DNA from: Bacillus sp. FJAT-26390
GTDB taxonomy: Bacteria; Bacillota; Bacilli; Paenibacillales; Paenibacillaceae
Length of the DNA stretch: 64,000 nucleotides
Assembly: GCF_001682865.1 (NCBI RefSeq)
Contig: NZ_MAQX01000034.1
Span: forward strand, 289,569-353,568
Reading direction: 5' to 3'
Below are positions 41,440-50,705 of this stretch, piece by piece (within the stretch, counting starts at the first letter, position 1; each line of letters begins with the position of its first letter). Below the pieces are notes generated by a model. That model saw only the letters and a list, made by a program, of their open reading frames with translations, was not told the DNA's origin and ran no database searches. A program made the position numbers and the translations under genes.

Positions 41440-43077
41440 TCAAACTGCTTTTCTATAAAAAGGCTTTAAAATAAGATTCAGCACCTTGCGCAGCGGGCCT
41501 GGGAATGATCGTACATCCTCCGGCGTAATAACCCGAAGCGCTGCCAGTAAAACGATGTATAATCCGCCTACTACGATCGACGTGACTGCTCCTGCCGCCA
41601 GATAAGACAGTTTGTTAGCCCATGCATCCGTCAGCGCAAGCACGCCGTACTCTGCGCCCCAGCCAGCGAGCGCCGGCACAGCAATTGCAACCATATAGGC
41701 CACCCATTTGCTGCCGAGCACGTTCAGCTTAACTTCTTTATTGATCGCTCTTATGTTGAGCATCGTAATGACGATAAAACAAATGGTTGAACCTATAATT
41801 AGGCCGTATACGCCAAGCACTGGCGCAAGCGCAATACTGGAAACAACCTTAAGTCCCAAACCGATGAACGTATGGTTCATAGGCAGCTTAGGCTGATTTA
41901 ATCCATACAAAATCGAATTCGATGTCATCATCGTAATTTGAAAAATCGCACCTGCCGTAAGCATAGCTACTGTGCCGCTGCCGCCCGGGCTTGTAAAGAG
42001 CAGACCCGTAACGGAATAAGAAGCTACGGTCAGCAGCAAGGCAACCGGTACGCCTGTAAAACAGACGATCCGCATCACGAGCGACGATTGACGCTGCACT
42101 TCCTTCATATTGTTAAGCGAAAAAGCCGACGAAATGACAGGGATAATGGAAGCCCCAAGCGCAATGGCCAAAATAGGCGGAATGCCGGCAATGCCCATCG
42201 CCTTCGTCGTATAATCGGCCAACACCCTCGTAGCCGAGTTTTCGTTATAAAAAGCTTGCGTCAGCCTCATAAACAGCGTCATATCAAAAAAGTATAAAAA
42301 TTGCACAGTCATTGCCGTTACTACCGCTGGAATCGAGGTGCGGAATATCTCTTTATAGATCGTACGATAAGGCAAGTTAGAACTCTGCAGCTTATCCTGT
42401 TCAATTGCCGAGGACTTCACAGCCTCCGCTTGATCCTGCTTCTTCAGCTTACGCCAAAACCACATCATTACCGAAAATGCGCCAATGCTTCCGAGCACGG
42501 AGCCAAAGGCAATCGCCGCAGCGCCGTACTTATCGCCCCAGCCCCAGCCGAGTACGATAAGCGCTAGCCCGATACCGCCGATGAGCCGTAAAATCTGTTC
42601 CATAATTTGCGAAATGCCGCCAGCGGACATAATTTGTCTGCCCTGAAAATAACCGCGCATCATCGCTATAATCGGAAACAGCAGCAGTGCAGGAGCGATT
42701 GCTTGCAAAGATAAGACGGAATCCGGCACCTTCGATATTCGTTCATAAGCAGGGGCAAACACAAACATGGCAGTAGCTAGAAGCACCCCTGTTACGGTAC
42801 CGAACATCAAGGCCGCCTTGTAAATACGCTTAGCCTCGTCGGGCCTTCCAAGCGCATAACGCGTTGAAATCATTCTGCTTATGGATAGTGGAATGCCTCC
42901 TGTAGCGATCGTAAGCAGAAGCAAATAAATCGTATTGGCTGAGTTAAAGGCTGCCTGCCCTGCAGGCCCAAGCATGTAATCGAGCGGAATACGCTGGAAT
43001 AGCCCAAGAAACCGCACGATCAGCGCAGCGGCAGCTAATATAAGCGTGCCTTTAATTAATGAGTCTTTTTTTAACAT
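41440..43077 (-). CDS. MurJ/SpoVB-family lipid flippase
   Basis: A 545-residue membrane protein of the MOP exporter family with about fourteen spans, starting LIKGTLILAAAALIVRFLGL, close to the B. subtilis SpoVB/YtgP (MurJ) type by length and start. Members flip lipid II (MurJ) or carry polysaccharide precursors in sporulation (SpoVB). The sequence does not decide which. Downstream on the same strand lies a terminator; the ThuA-domain gene is just upstream. Confidence 0.86.
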   Translation of the reverse strand: MLKKDSLIKGTLILAAAALIVRFLGLFQRIPLDYMLGPAGQAAFNSANTIYLLLLTIATGGIPLSISRMISTRYALGRPDEAKRIYKAALMFGTVTGVLLATAMFVFAPAYERISKVPDSVLSLQAIAPALLLFPIIAMMRGYFQGRQIMSAGGISQIMEQILRLIGGIGLALIVLGWGWGDKYGAAAIAFGSVLGSIGAFSVMMWFWRKLKKQDQAEAVKSSAIEQDKLQSSNLPYRTIYKEIFRTSIPAVVTAMTVQFLYFFDMTLFMRLTQAFYNENSATRVLADYTTKAMGIAGIPPILAIALGASIIPVISSAFSLNNMKEVQRQSSLVMRIVCFTGVPVALLLTVASYSVTGLLFTSPGGSGTVAMLTAGAIFQITMMTSNSILYGLNQPKLPMNHTFIGLGLKVVSSIALAPVLGVYGLIIGSTICFIVITMLNIRAINKEVKLNVLGSKWVAYMVAIAVPALAGWGAEYGVLALTDAWANKLSYLAAGAVTSIVVGGLYIVLLAALRVITPEDVRSFPGPLRKVLNLILKPFYRKAV

Positions 43078-43097
43078 AATGGTCTGTCCAAGTCTCC

Positions 43098-43823
43098 CTA
43101 TCCTTTATTGCCAATGGGCTCAAGCGGCTGGTGGTTTCCGCGAACGGGCGCAGCCGCGTTCGATGGCACTGCCCAGCGCACGCCGTTCTGAATGACCTGC
43201 AGCACCTGTGGGTTATAGTAAGTTGGGTAAGTTTCATGCCCCGGACGGAAATAAAAGATTTTGCCTTGTCCGCGACTAAACGTGCAGCCGCTGCGGAATA
43301 CTTCTCCGCCTTCGAACCAGCTTACGAACACAAGCTCATCCGGCTCTGGAATATCAAAATGCTCGCCGTACATTTCCTCATGCTCCAGCGTAATGTATTC
43401 CGGCAAGCCGGCAGCAATCGGATGTGACGGATTAACGACCCAGATCCGTTCCTTCTCGCCCGCTTCACGCCACTTCAAATCGCAGCCCGTTCCCATCAGC
43501 TTTTTGAAAATTTTCGAGAAATGGCCGGAATGCAGAACAATTAAGCCCATGCCCGCAAGCACGCGCTGCTGCACGCGCTCCACAATGGCATCATCCACCT
43601 GGTCATGCCCCATGTGACCCCACCATATCAGAACATCCGTATTCGCTAAGCGATCCACCGTAAGCCCGTGTTCAGGCTCCTCAAGCGTCGCCGTTGCCAC
43701 TTCAATATCTCCGCTTGCGATTCCTTTGGCCAACGCTTGGTGAATGCCGTCCGGATAGACGTTTTTCACTTCATCATGAATTTTTTCATGCAAAAATTCA
43801 TTCCATACCGTTACGTTAATCAT
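43098..43823 (-). CDS. ThuA-domain protein
   Basis: A 241-residue class I glutamine-amidotransferase-like (ThuA) protein: NVTVWNEFLHEKIHDEV, VLIWWGHMGHD, LIVLHSGHFSKIFKKLMGTG and a C-terminal VRWAVP tail. It lacks an obvious Cys nucleophile, as usual in ThuA. Homologues act in trehalose or disaccharide utilisation. ATG 43823 follows AAAGGTGG; a GTG four codons earlier overlaps that site. Located between the flippase and the DUF456 gene on the minus strand, with no sugar transporter nearby. Confidence 0.85.
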   Translation of the reverse strand: MINVTVWNEFLHEKIHDEVKNVYPDGIHQALAKGIASGDIEVATATLEEPEHGLTVDRLANTDVLIWWGHMGHDQVDDAIVERVQQRVLAGMGLIVLHSGHFSKIFKKLMGTGCDLKWREAGEKERIWVVNPSHPIAAGLPEYITLEHEEMYGEHFDIPEPDELVFVSWFEGGEVFRSGCTFSRGQGKIFYFRPGHETYPTYYNPQVLQVIQNGVRWAVPSNAAAPVRGNHQPLEPIGNKG

Positions 43824-43854
43824 CGTGTTATCCACCTTTTCAACTAGTCACACT

Positions 43855-44337
43855 TTAGAAAATAAGCCACAATACAAACAGCACGATCATAGCCAACTGC
43901 AAAACAACCTTCACAACTACGCTCGTGAATAAACCAACAACCGATCCAAGGCCTACCTTCAGTGATTTCTGAATGTTTGTTCCGATAATGATTTCTCCAA
44001 TTACAGCACCAACGAACGGACCGATAATAAGGCCAAGGGCAGGAATGACAAAGGGTCCAAAAATAAGGCCGATCGTACTGCCGATAACCGAGGCTCGGGA
44101 GCCGCCAAATCGTTTGACGCCCCATGCGCTGACCGCATAGTCGGCAATAAACAGTGCGATAACAATGATCGTCTGAATGCTCCAAAACAAAAAGCCGAAC
44201 TCGCTAAACGAGAAAAACCAGCCATAAACAAAAAATGCGCCATATATGGCAAGCGCTCCGGGCAAGATCGGATAAATAGCCCCGGCCATCCCGACAACGA
44301 ATAGCAGAATAACTAGTGCCCAGCCTAAAATATCCAT
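43855..44337 (-). CDS. DUF456 family membrane protein
   Basis: A 160-residue membrane protein with four to five spans and Gly-rich segments (GMAGAIYPILPGALAIYGAF, GSTIGLIFGPFVIPALGLII), which is the DUF456 pattern. Function unknown. It follows the HAD phosphatase gene closely on the same strand. Confidence 0.85.
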   Translation of the reverse strand: MDILGWALVILLFVVGMAGAIYPILPGALAIYGAFFVYGWFFSFSEFGFLFWSIQTIIVIALFIADYAVSAWGVKRFGGSRASVIGSTIGLIFGPFVIPALGLIIGPFVGAVIGEIIIGTNIQKSLKVGLGSVVGLFTSVVVKVVLQLAMIVLFVLWLIF

Positions 44338-44344
44338 ACGTTCC

Positions 44345-45097
44345 TCACCCTTTCAAAACGTATCGCTTGATGACTTCCGCTACTCCATGCTCGTTGTTCG
44401 TAAATGTAATGAAGTCAGCCGCTTCCTTAACGGCTTCCTGTGCATTGCCCATCGCCACGCCAAGTCCGGCCTCGCGGATCGCCGCAATATCATTTAAGCT
44501 GTCCCCAACGGCAATGACCTGCGACATTTCGATATTAAGCAGGCCGCACAGCTCTTGAAGCGCGCTTGCCTTCGAGACGCCAAGTGGATTAAGCTCCAAA
44601 TTATGAGGAGAGGAATTCGTAATTTCAAGCGCACCCCAGCTCTGCACTTCAGCTAGCAGCTTCTCTCTAATGCTGTCATCCTCGGTGTAATAGCCGAACT
44701 TCAGCCAATGATGCGACGCATAGTCGCCAGCGGGGCTGATCCATTTTTCCTTATTGTAAATCTCATCAGCGGTATAAGCCCAGAACCATGGCTCGCCATG
44801 TGCAAGAGCAAGCTCATGCAGCCTTTGCACGTAAACAGCGCTGAGATGCGTGCGCTTGTGCAGCACATGCGGGCGATGCCATATTTCACTGCCGTTTACC
44901 GTAATCATCGGCGTTTCCAGCTTCAGTTGCTCCGCGAAAGGCAGCGCGCTGCGGAAGCCGCGTCCGGTTGAAAAAATGACAATAACCCCTGCATCAAGCG
45001 CTTTTTGAATCCACTCCGCATTCTCTGCGCTAATTTCACTTTGTTCGTTAAGCAGCGTCCCGTCCATGTCGAGCGCAAGCAATTTGTAATCTCCCAA
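44345..45097 (-). CDS. Cof-type HAD-IIB hydrolase
   Basis: A 250-residue sugar-phosphate-phosphatase-like HAD protein: motif I ALDMDGTLLN (nucleophile Asp), motif II STGRG, motif III Lys in GVSKASAL, motif IV GDSLNDIAAI. The cap is type C2B. Typical substrates are sugar or cofactor phosphates. I choose TTG 45097, eight bases after GAGGAGG; the frame is open ten codons upstream but that region covers the site. It is eight bases upstream of the DUF456 gene. Confidence 0.9.
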   Translation of the reverse strand: MGDYKLLALDMDGTLLNEQSEISAENAEWIQKALDAGVIVIFSTGRGFRSALPFAEQLKLETPMITVNGSEIWHRPHVLHKRTHLSAVYVQRLHELALAHGEPWFWAYTADEIYNKEKWISPAGDYASHHWLKFGYYTEDDSIREKLLAEVQSWGALEITNSSPHNLELNPLGVSKASALQELCGLLNIEMSQVIAVGDSLNDIAAIREAGLGVAMGNAQEAVKEAADFITFTNNEHGVAEVIKRYVLKG

Positions 45098-45219
45098 TAT
45101 TGTGCCTCCTCGTAAAAGCCGTATCATTCATTTAACCTAACTAGTAAATTATTTTAGCACATTTGCGACAGATTCCAAACGAAAGTCGCTTCACAATTTT
45201 AAACAATAGCAGCTCAAAA

Positions 45220-45262
45220 CAAAAAAGGAGCGGGCTCCGCTTAAACACGGAAGCCTGCTCCT
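45220..45262 (-). terminator. Terminator of the solute-binding protein gene
   Basis: GGAGC.GGGCT.CCG pairs with CGGAAGCCTGCTCC (some mismatches) around a short loop; a run of T follows on the minus strand. It follows the stop at 45283. Confidence 0.8.
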
Positions 45263-45282
45263 AAGATCCGACATTCAATTGC

Positions 45283-46710
45283 TTACTCTACAACCGTCGT
45301 GCTTCCTTCGGTAGCCGGTATTTCATCCGAAACGACCGGGTCCTCCTTGAGGAGCATCTCCTGGCCTTTTACTTGCAAAATGCCAAGCGCTTCGTCTACA
45401 GTCTGCTTGTCGTCCTTCACCTTCTGAAACTCCTGCTGGGCAGCCGCTCTAAATTCTCCCCAGAAGTTTTGAGGCAGCTTATCAAAATCCTTGTAGCTGT
45501 TATTCGTGCTTGGCTTCAAATTATAAAATGCCGCGTAATTGCGGCCTTCCGTATCCGTTATATACTTGGTGCGAACCGGCAAGCCGCCATAATTGTTGGA
45601 TTTCGTTTTTACTCTGGCGTAATCTTCACTCGTTACATAACTAAGGAATTCCCATGCGGCTTCCTTGTTCGGGGAATCCGCTTTGATTGCAAACAAATTA
45701 TTGAATGACATCATATTGGATTGATCCGGGTTTTGCTGTCCGACCGGAACGGTTACCAAATCCCAATTTTTCACCACTTTATCCTTGAGCTTCTCGTTGC
45801 TGCTCGCTTGCTTAATCTGCGTAACGTAATTGCTGTCGCCAATGGCCATTGCCAAGCGGCCGGATACGAATGGATCTCTCATCAGGTAATCCTCGTACGA
45901 CGACCCCATGGATGCTTCTTGGTTATTCATGCTTTCAAAATAAAGCGCCTTTGAATTGACCGCATCAAGCGCCGTTTGAAATGCGTTTTTCCATGAGTCG
46001 CTATTGATCGTCATTTGCTTTTGCGATGCATTTACATAGTTGACGCCTTCGGAAGAAGCAATCATGCTTGCTACATCGAATAACTCCTCGTTATAGCCCA
46101 TTTTCAAACCGTAGATCCGATCCTTTGCTTCTCCATCAGTCGGAAAGCGGCGAGCAAGCTGCAGCACCGCATCCCAGCTCATCCGATCGGTCGGAAGCTC
46201 AATTTGATATTTTTCAAATAGGTCCTTATTGTAAAATAAAACCTGGCTATAAAAATTCGGAGACATCGCGAACAGCTTGCCGCCGCCCTCTTCTCTCAAA
46301 TAATCAACCATGCCGGGGATAAGCCCTTCAGTGTCATATTTCTCTTTCTCCATCACTGCATCCAGATCATAAAGCTTACCGTCCAGCGCCATCTTTTTGT
46401 ACTGGTCAGAACTCAGCATAAGGATATCAGGCTGCTTCTCTTCAATCAGCTTGTCCAGTGCAGCATCATAATCCTTCACTTCACCTGTATACATACTTTG
46501 GTTCGAAATCACTTCAATTTCAACATTTGGATGCAAGGCCGAGAACACCATACCGAATTCTTGGAAAAAAGCATTTTCGTCATAATACATGACTTTCAGC
46601 GAAGACGGCTGATTTTTATCCGGTCCTTTATTATCCCCGCCAAAGCTGCAGCCTGATAAAATAATAGCGATGATTACAAACGGTAAAGCAAATTTTGTTA
46701 ATGCTTTCAT
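45283..46710 (-). CDS. ABC-type extracellular solute-binding lipoprotein (orphan)
   Basis: A 475-residue binding lipoprotein: signal peptide ending AIILSGCSFGG (lipobox Cys), then the type 1 fold (KVMYYDENAFFQEFGMVFSA, DILMLSSDQYKKMA, LVTVPVGQQNP with FNNLFAIK). It resembles sugar-binding proteins of family 1, but no permease or ATPase gene is adjacent, so the partner must be elsewhere or the protein acts as a sensor. ATG start; own terminator downstream. Confidence 0.85.
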   Translation of the reverse strand: MKALTKFALPFVIIAIILSGCSFGGDNKGPDKNQPSSLKVMYYDENAFFQEFGMVFSALHPNVEIEVISNQSMYTGEVKDYDAALDKLIEEKQPDILMLSSDQYKKMALDGKLYDLDAVMEKEKYDTEGLIPGMVDYLREEGGGKLFAMSPNFYSQVLFYNKDLFEKYQIELPTDRMSWDAVLQLARRFPTDGEAKDRIYGLKMGYNEELFDVASMIASSEGVNYVNASQKQMTINSDSWKNAFQTALDAVNSKALYFESMNNQEASMGSSYEDYLMRDPFVSGRLAMAIGDSNYVTQIKQASSNEKLKDKVVKNWDLVTVPVGQQNPDQSNMMSFNNLFAIKADSPNKEAAWEFLSYVTSEDYARVKTKSNNYGGLPVRTKYITDTEGRNYAAFYNLKPSTNNSYKDFDKLPQNFWGEFRAAAQQEFQKVKDDKQTVDEALGILQVKGQEMLLKEDPVVSDEIPATEGSTTVVE

Positions 46711-46836
46711 TTTTAAATTCCTCTCTCCTTTTTCTACTTCTAATATGTACCAAATATAGTACGTAGGTTACTGGATAAATGTTGCAGTTTTTCATCTTTT
46801 CAAGGAGGAATCCGCATAAATAATGTATGCAGCATC

Positions 46837-46880
46837 CAAAAAAAGAAGCATGCTTCGCTTCATGCGAAAGCCTGCTTCTT
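46837..46880 (-). terminator. Terminator of the metal ABC operon
   Basis: GAAGCA.GCTTTCGC pairs with GCGAAGC.TGCTTC; the minus-strand T-run follows. It is just after the stop at 46890. Confidence 0.8.
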
Positions 46881-46889
46881 ATTCGATAA

Positions 46890-47762
46890 TTATGATGCCA
46901 GTCTTCTTAAACGAATCTTTTTTACAATAATCCCCTGCGAGGGAGAGAATAAAAAAGCAATTATGAACAGTACCCCAGCCGCGCATACCATGCATCCAGC
47001 AATCGACGCGTCCAGCATGACTGCTGCCCCGTAGCCGATGAACGAACTCGCAACGCCAACCGCTACGCTCAGCGCAATCATGAGTCCAAGGCGGTCGGTC
47101 AGCAAGTAAGCGGTGGAAGCAGGTATGATCAGCAAGCCTACAACCAGTATGGCGCCTACACTCTCGAAGGAGCTTACCGTTGCCATGGAGACGAGACCCA
47201 TCAATAAATAATGAAACACAGCTACAGGGATGCCGATTGCTGCTGCAAGCGCCGGATCGAATGCACAAAGCTTAAATTGCTTGTAAAACAATCCGATTAC
47301 CGTCACGATGACAAACAGCGTGACTCCGAGCAGCCATACTGCCTTCGGCCCCATATTGACGCCGCCCAGCTCCCATATATTCCAGTGCACATAAGCAATT
47401 TCTCCATAGAGAATGGCGTCTTGGTCCAAATGCACCTGACGCGCATATAAGCTGACAAGAACGACCCCAATGGCGAACAAAGCCGTAAATACGACTCCGA
47501 TCGATGCGTCGGATTGAATGCCGCTTTGCTGGAACATTTGAATCAGAAAAGTGGTCAGCAAGCCGCATAACAGCGCAGCGAACATCATGAGCAGCGAATC
47601 GCGCGAACCGCTTAGCAAAAACGCAATAACGATACCCGGCATTACCGAGTGGCTGATGGCATCGCCGATCATCGCCATTTTGCGAAGGACAAGAAATACG
47701 CCCAGAACGCCGCAGCAGCTGGCTACAAGCGCACCCGTAAGCAAAATCCAAAAGTCGCTCAT
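46890..47762 (-). CDS. Metal ABC transporter permease (MntD/ZnuB-like), second
   Basis: A 290-residue permease with about eight spans of the ABC-3 family (VLGVFLVLRKMAMIGDAISH at the N-terminus with the family signature, then SGIQSDASIGVVFTALFAIG and the EAA-type loop). Its start overlaps the stop of the first permease (ATGA). Last gene of a four-gene operon: binding protein, ATPase, permease, permease, the order of B. subtilis mntABCD. Confidence 0.88.
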   Translation of the reverse strand: MSDFWILLTGALVASCCGVLGVFLVLRKMAMIGDAISHSVMPGIVIAFLLSGSRDSLLMMFAALLCGLLTTFLIQMFQQSGIQSDASIGVVFTALFAIGVVLVSLYARQVHLDQDAILYGEIAYVHWNIWELGGVNMGPKAVWLLGVTLFVIVTVIGLFYKQFKLCAFDPALAAAIGIPVAVFHYLLMGLVSMATVSSFESVGAILVVGLLIIPASTAYLLTDRLGLMIALSVAVGVASSFIGYGAAVMLDASIAGCMVCAAGVLFIIAFLFSPSQGIIVKKIRLRRLAS

Positions 47763-48700
47763 AAAGCAGCCTCCTTCTTCACGCCGCTCTCAAGGTGGAG
47801 CTCATGATCTCGAATATAGCGCTGCTTCACTTTTTGGCGCAGCATCCGTTTGGCGATTAAGCCGCGCTGCGGGCCAAATAAAATCGAAATACAGAAAAGC
47901 AGAGTCGCAGCCAGCACCGTTACCGGACCGGTTGGCAAATTGGACACGGACGCGCTAATCCATGTGCCTGCCGCACCGCTGACAGCGCCGAACAAGCCTG
48001 ACAAGACGACCATTAGTCCAAGCCGGTCCGTCCAATATCTCGCTGATACGGCTGGCGTGATGAGCAGCGCCGCTACGAGCACAACGCCAACCGCCTGAAT
48101 GCCGGCAACGACAGCGACTACGATTAGCAGCATGAGCAATTGCTCCAGAAAAGCTACCGGATAGCCGATGCCTTTAGCAAAGCCCGGATCAAAGGAGATG
48201 ATTTTGAATTGTTTAAAAAGCAGCGTGCAAATCGTTATGAGCGACACGCAGACAACCGTCATTGTAATCACGTCCGAGGCGATCATCGATGCCGCCTGAC
48301 CGAACAAAAACTTATCCAAGCCCGCTTGATTGCCGTAATTGCCATGCTGAATTAACGTAAGCAGCACGATTCCGAGCCCAAAAAAACTAGATAACACGAT
48401 GCCCATTGCCGCATCCTGCTTAAGCTTGGAGTTTCTCGTTATATAACCAATGCCGAACGTTGCGATGATGCCGGCAATACCCGCGCCGATCAGAAACAGT
48501 CCGATCGATTTGATTCCCGTGAGCATAAAAGCGATGCATATTCCCGGTAGAGCGGCATGCGCCAGCGTATCGCCCATCAAGCTTTGTTTCCTCAAATAAG
48601 AGAAACATCCGATTACTCCGCTGCTTAACCCAAGCATCGTGCAGCCAAGAAAGATCCACTGCATGTTCGGATCAGCAAGCATCGACCATATTTTATCCAT
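47759..48700 (-). CDS. Metal ABC transporter permease (MntC/ZnuB-like), first
   Basis: A 313-residue ABC-3 permease with eight or nine spans (GVIGCFSYLRKQSLMGDTLAHA is the family signature near the N-terminus; SKLKQDAAMGIVLSSFFGLG follows). The C-terminus carries a basic tail (RMLRQKVKQRY). It pairs with the second permease to form the transmembrane path for Mn or Zn. Starts with ATG at 48700, three bases after the ATPase stop. Confidence 0.88.
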   Translation of the reverse strand: MDKIWSMLADPNMQWIFLGCTMLGLSSGVIGCFSYLRKQSLMGDTLAHAALPGICIAFMLTGIKSIGLFLIGAGIAGIIATFGIGYITRNSKLKQDAAMGIVLSSFFGLGIVLLTLIQHGNYGNQAGLDKFLFGQAASMIASDVITMTVVCVSLITICTLLFKQFKIISFDPGFAKGIGYPVAFLEQLLMLLIVVAVVAGIQAVGVVLVAALLITPAVSARYWTDRLGLMVVLSGLFGAVSGAAGTWISASVSNLPTGPVTVLAATLLFCISILFGPQRGLIAKRMLRQKVKQRYIRDHELHLESGVKKEAAL

Positions 48701-48703
48701 GGC

Positions 48704-49519
48704 TCACTCACCCTCTCCGCCATGGCGTGTCGGAGGCTGCAGGCTGCGATCCAGAAAGGCGAGTCTCCCGCCGTATGTGCGTTGTAGTTTTTCTTGTGTA
48801 AAGGTTTGCTCTGTCGGGCCATAGGCTTGAAGCTCCACATTGAGCAGCAGAACGGAGTCAAAGTAATCCTGAACCGTCGCTAGGTCATGATGGACGACGA
48901 TGACGGTTTTCCCTTGCAGCTTCAGCTCTTGCAGAAGGGTAATAATCGCCTTCTCCGTTGCGGCGTCTACGCCCGCGAACGGCTCATCCATGAAATACAG
49001 CTTCGCATCCTGCGCCAGCGCACGCGCAAGAAACACACGCTGCTGCTGTCCGCCCGACAGCTGGCTTATTTGCCTGCCCGCATAATCCGCCATTCCGACC
49101 TTGCCGAGGCACTCCAGCGCAAGCGCCTTATCCTTCGCGCTAGGGCGGCGAAACCATCCTAAATGCCCATAGCGCCCCATAAGTACGACATCCAGCGCAT
49201 TCGTCGGAAAATCCCAATCCACCGATTCGCGCTGCGGCACGTAACCGATTATTTTCCGCTGCTGCTTATATGGCTTTCCGTATACTAGCACTTCCCCGCC
49301 AATGCTCGGTATAAGTCCAAGCGCCGCCTTCATCAGCGTCGATTTCCCGGCTCCGTTCGGACCGATTACGCCGACCAGCTCTCCCTCATTCACTTCAAAG
49401 GATACGCCGCGCAGCACCGGCTTCTTCTGGTATGCCACGCTCAATCCTTTAATGGCTAGCGGTGCTATCGTCTTCGTATTTGGTCTTACTGCTGTAAACG
49501 TTTGGCTCATGTTCATCAC
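48704..49519 (-). CDS. Metal ABC transporter ATP-binding protein (MntB-like)
   Basis: A 271-residue ATPase: Walker A GPNGAGKST, Q-loop YVPQRESVDWDFP (the QRxxVDWxFP form is typical of Mn/Zn importers), signature LSGGQQQRV, Walker B LYFMDEPFAGVD and switch HHDL. The start codon is ambiguous between two nearby ATGs (MMNMSQTF). Second gene of the operon, 23 bp after the binding-protein gene. Confidence 0.9.
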   Translation of the reverse strand: MMNMSQTFTAVRPNTKTIAPLAIKGLSVAYQKKPVLRGVSFEVNEGELVGVIGPNGAGKSTLMKAALGLIPSIGGEVLVYGKPYKQQRKIIGYVPQRESVDWDFPTNALDVVLMGRYGHLGWFRRPSAKDKALALECLGKVGMADYAGRQISQLSGGQQQRVFLARALAQDAKLYFMDEPFAGVDAATEKAIITLLQELKLQGKTVIVVHHDLATVQDYFDSVLLLNVELQAYGPTEQTFTQEKLQRTYGGRLAFLDRSLQPPTRHGGEGE

Positions 49520-49542
49520 TCGCTTTCATAACTTGATTTCAA

Positions 49543-50502
49543 CTATTTCAAGGCAGCTACAATCGTATCTACGTTGTGCTTTACCATTCCGATATAGGTG
49601 CCTTCCTCCGTACCCGCATCGCCCATCGCATCGGAGAATAGCTCCCCGCCAATTTTGACCTCATGTCCTAATTGGCGCGCTCCTTCAATGACGGACTCAA
49701 TCGATTTTTTAGGTACGCTGGATTCGATAAAAACAGCTTTGATTTTTTTCTCGACCAAGTAGTCGCGCAGCTTGCTGACATCCTTCGAGCCATATTCAGA
49801 CATCGTATTCATTCCTTGCAAACCCGTGACAGTTAACCCGTAGGCTTCGCCAAAATATCCGAATGCATCGTGAGCGGTTACCAAAATGCGGCTTGCTTCC
49901 GGAATCAGGGCAATTTGCTCCTTCGCATACGCATCAAGCTCTTCAAGCTGCTTGATATATGCCGCCGCACGCTCTTTATAATAATCGGCGTTGGAAGCAT
50001 CCTTCTCAACCAATGTATCGCGAATGACCTCGGTTGCTGAAATCCAGAGCTTCACATTAAACCAGATATGCGGGTCATGCATGCCTGCTCCCTGGCCGGG
50101 AGCAGTATGCAGCTGATCTTCCGTCAAATACTCAGACACCGCAACCGTCGGCTTGCGCTTCTCCAAAGACTCGAACATCTCAGCCATTTTACCTTCTAAA
50201 TGCAATCCGTTATAAAAGATAATGTCGGCATTGTCCAGCTTCTTCACATCGCCTTGCGACGCTTTGTACAAATGGGGATCGATCCCTGCGCCCATCAAGC
50301 CGCTCACTTCCACAAATTCGCCGCCTACCTGCTGGGCAACGTCCGTTATCATTCCCGTCGTCGCTGTAATGTTCAGCTTGCCGCTGTCGCTTGATGGTGA
50401 TGGCTGACCGCAAGCCGACATCACGATCGCCGTTATGGCCAAAAACATAATCGTCATTATAAATCTGCGAAGAGCTGAATTAACCTTGTGTTTTTTACGC
50501 AT
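49543..50502 (-). CDS. Metal-binding lipoprotein (MntA/TroA-like)
   Basis: A 319-residue cluster A-I metal-binding protein with lipoprotein signal peptide (ending VMSACGQ). Ligand-carrying motifs: GIDPHLY (His), MHDPHIWF (His), LVTAHDAFGYF (His-Asp region) and LFSDAMGDAGTEEGTYIGM (Asp). This last form favours manganese; it lacks the His-rich loop of zinc-binding ZnuA. ATG 50502 directly follows CAGGAGGTTTTATTC; the frame is open nine codons upstream without a site. Expression probably depends on the promoter and repeats at 50547-50619. Confidence 0.9.
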   Translation of the reverse strand: MRKKHKVNSALRRFIMTIMFLAITAIVMSACGQPSPSSDSGKLNITATTGMITDVAQQVGGEFVEVSGLMGAGIDPHLYKASQGDVKKLDNADIIFYNGLHLEGKMAEMFESLEKRKPTVAVSEYLTEDQLHTAPGQGAGMHDPHIWFNVKLWISATEVIRDTLVEKDASNADYYKERAAAYIKQLEELDAYAKEQIALIPEASRILVTAHDAFGYFGEAYGLTVTGLQGMNTMSEYGSKDVSKLRDYLVEKKIKAVFIESSVPKKSIESVIEGARQLGHEVKIGGELFSDAMGDAGTEEGTYIGMVKHNVDTIVAALK

Positions 50503-50546
50503 GAATAAAACCTCCTGCTTCCTTGTCATTTTTTATATGCGATAAG

Positions 50547-50580
50547 ATTTGCCCTTATGAATTTTAGTTTGCCTTATGCC
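50547..50580 (-). promoter_or_regulatory. Tandem operator-like repeats upstream of the metal ABC operon
   Basis: Two direct copies, ATTTGCCCTTATGA (50547-50560) and GTTTGCCTTATGCC (50567-50580), 20 bp apart, lie between the -10 element and the start codon. TTTGCCTTA equals the left half of the B. subtilis MntR box (TTTGCCTTAAGGAAAC), the right half is not conserved. I infer metal-dependent repression; the identity of the repressor is unproven. Confidence 0.45.
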
Positions 50581-50589
50581 TCTTTTTTT

Positions 50590-50619
50590 ATAATACACAA
50601 AAATGTTTCTCTAGTGCAA
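50590..50619 (-). promoter_or_regulatory. Promoter of the metal ABC operon
   Basis: On the minus strand TTGCAC (50614-50619), 18-bp spacer and TATTAT (50590-50595). The operator-like repeats begin about ten bases downstream of the -10. Confidence 0.6.
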
Positions 50620-50652
50620 CATTTTTTTGAAAACCCACCCATTTTCACAAAT

Positions 50653-50688
50653 AAAAAAAACAGGCCGGAGCGTCAGCTCCAGCCTGTT
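50653..50688 (-). terminator. Terminator of the PBP2-like gene
   Basis: AACAGGC.GGAGC/GCTCC.GCCTGTT, a 12-bp stem with one mismatch and a 4-nt loop, then eight T on the minus strand, just downstream of the stop at 50706. Confidence 0.88.
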
Positions 50689-50705
50689 CTTGGCGATTCG
50701 TTACC

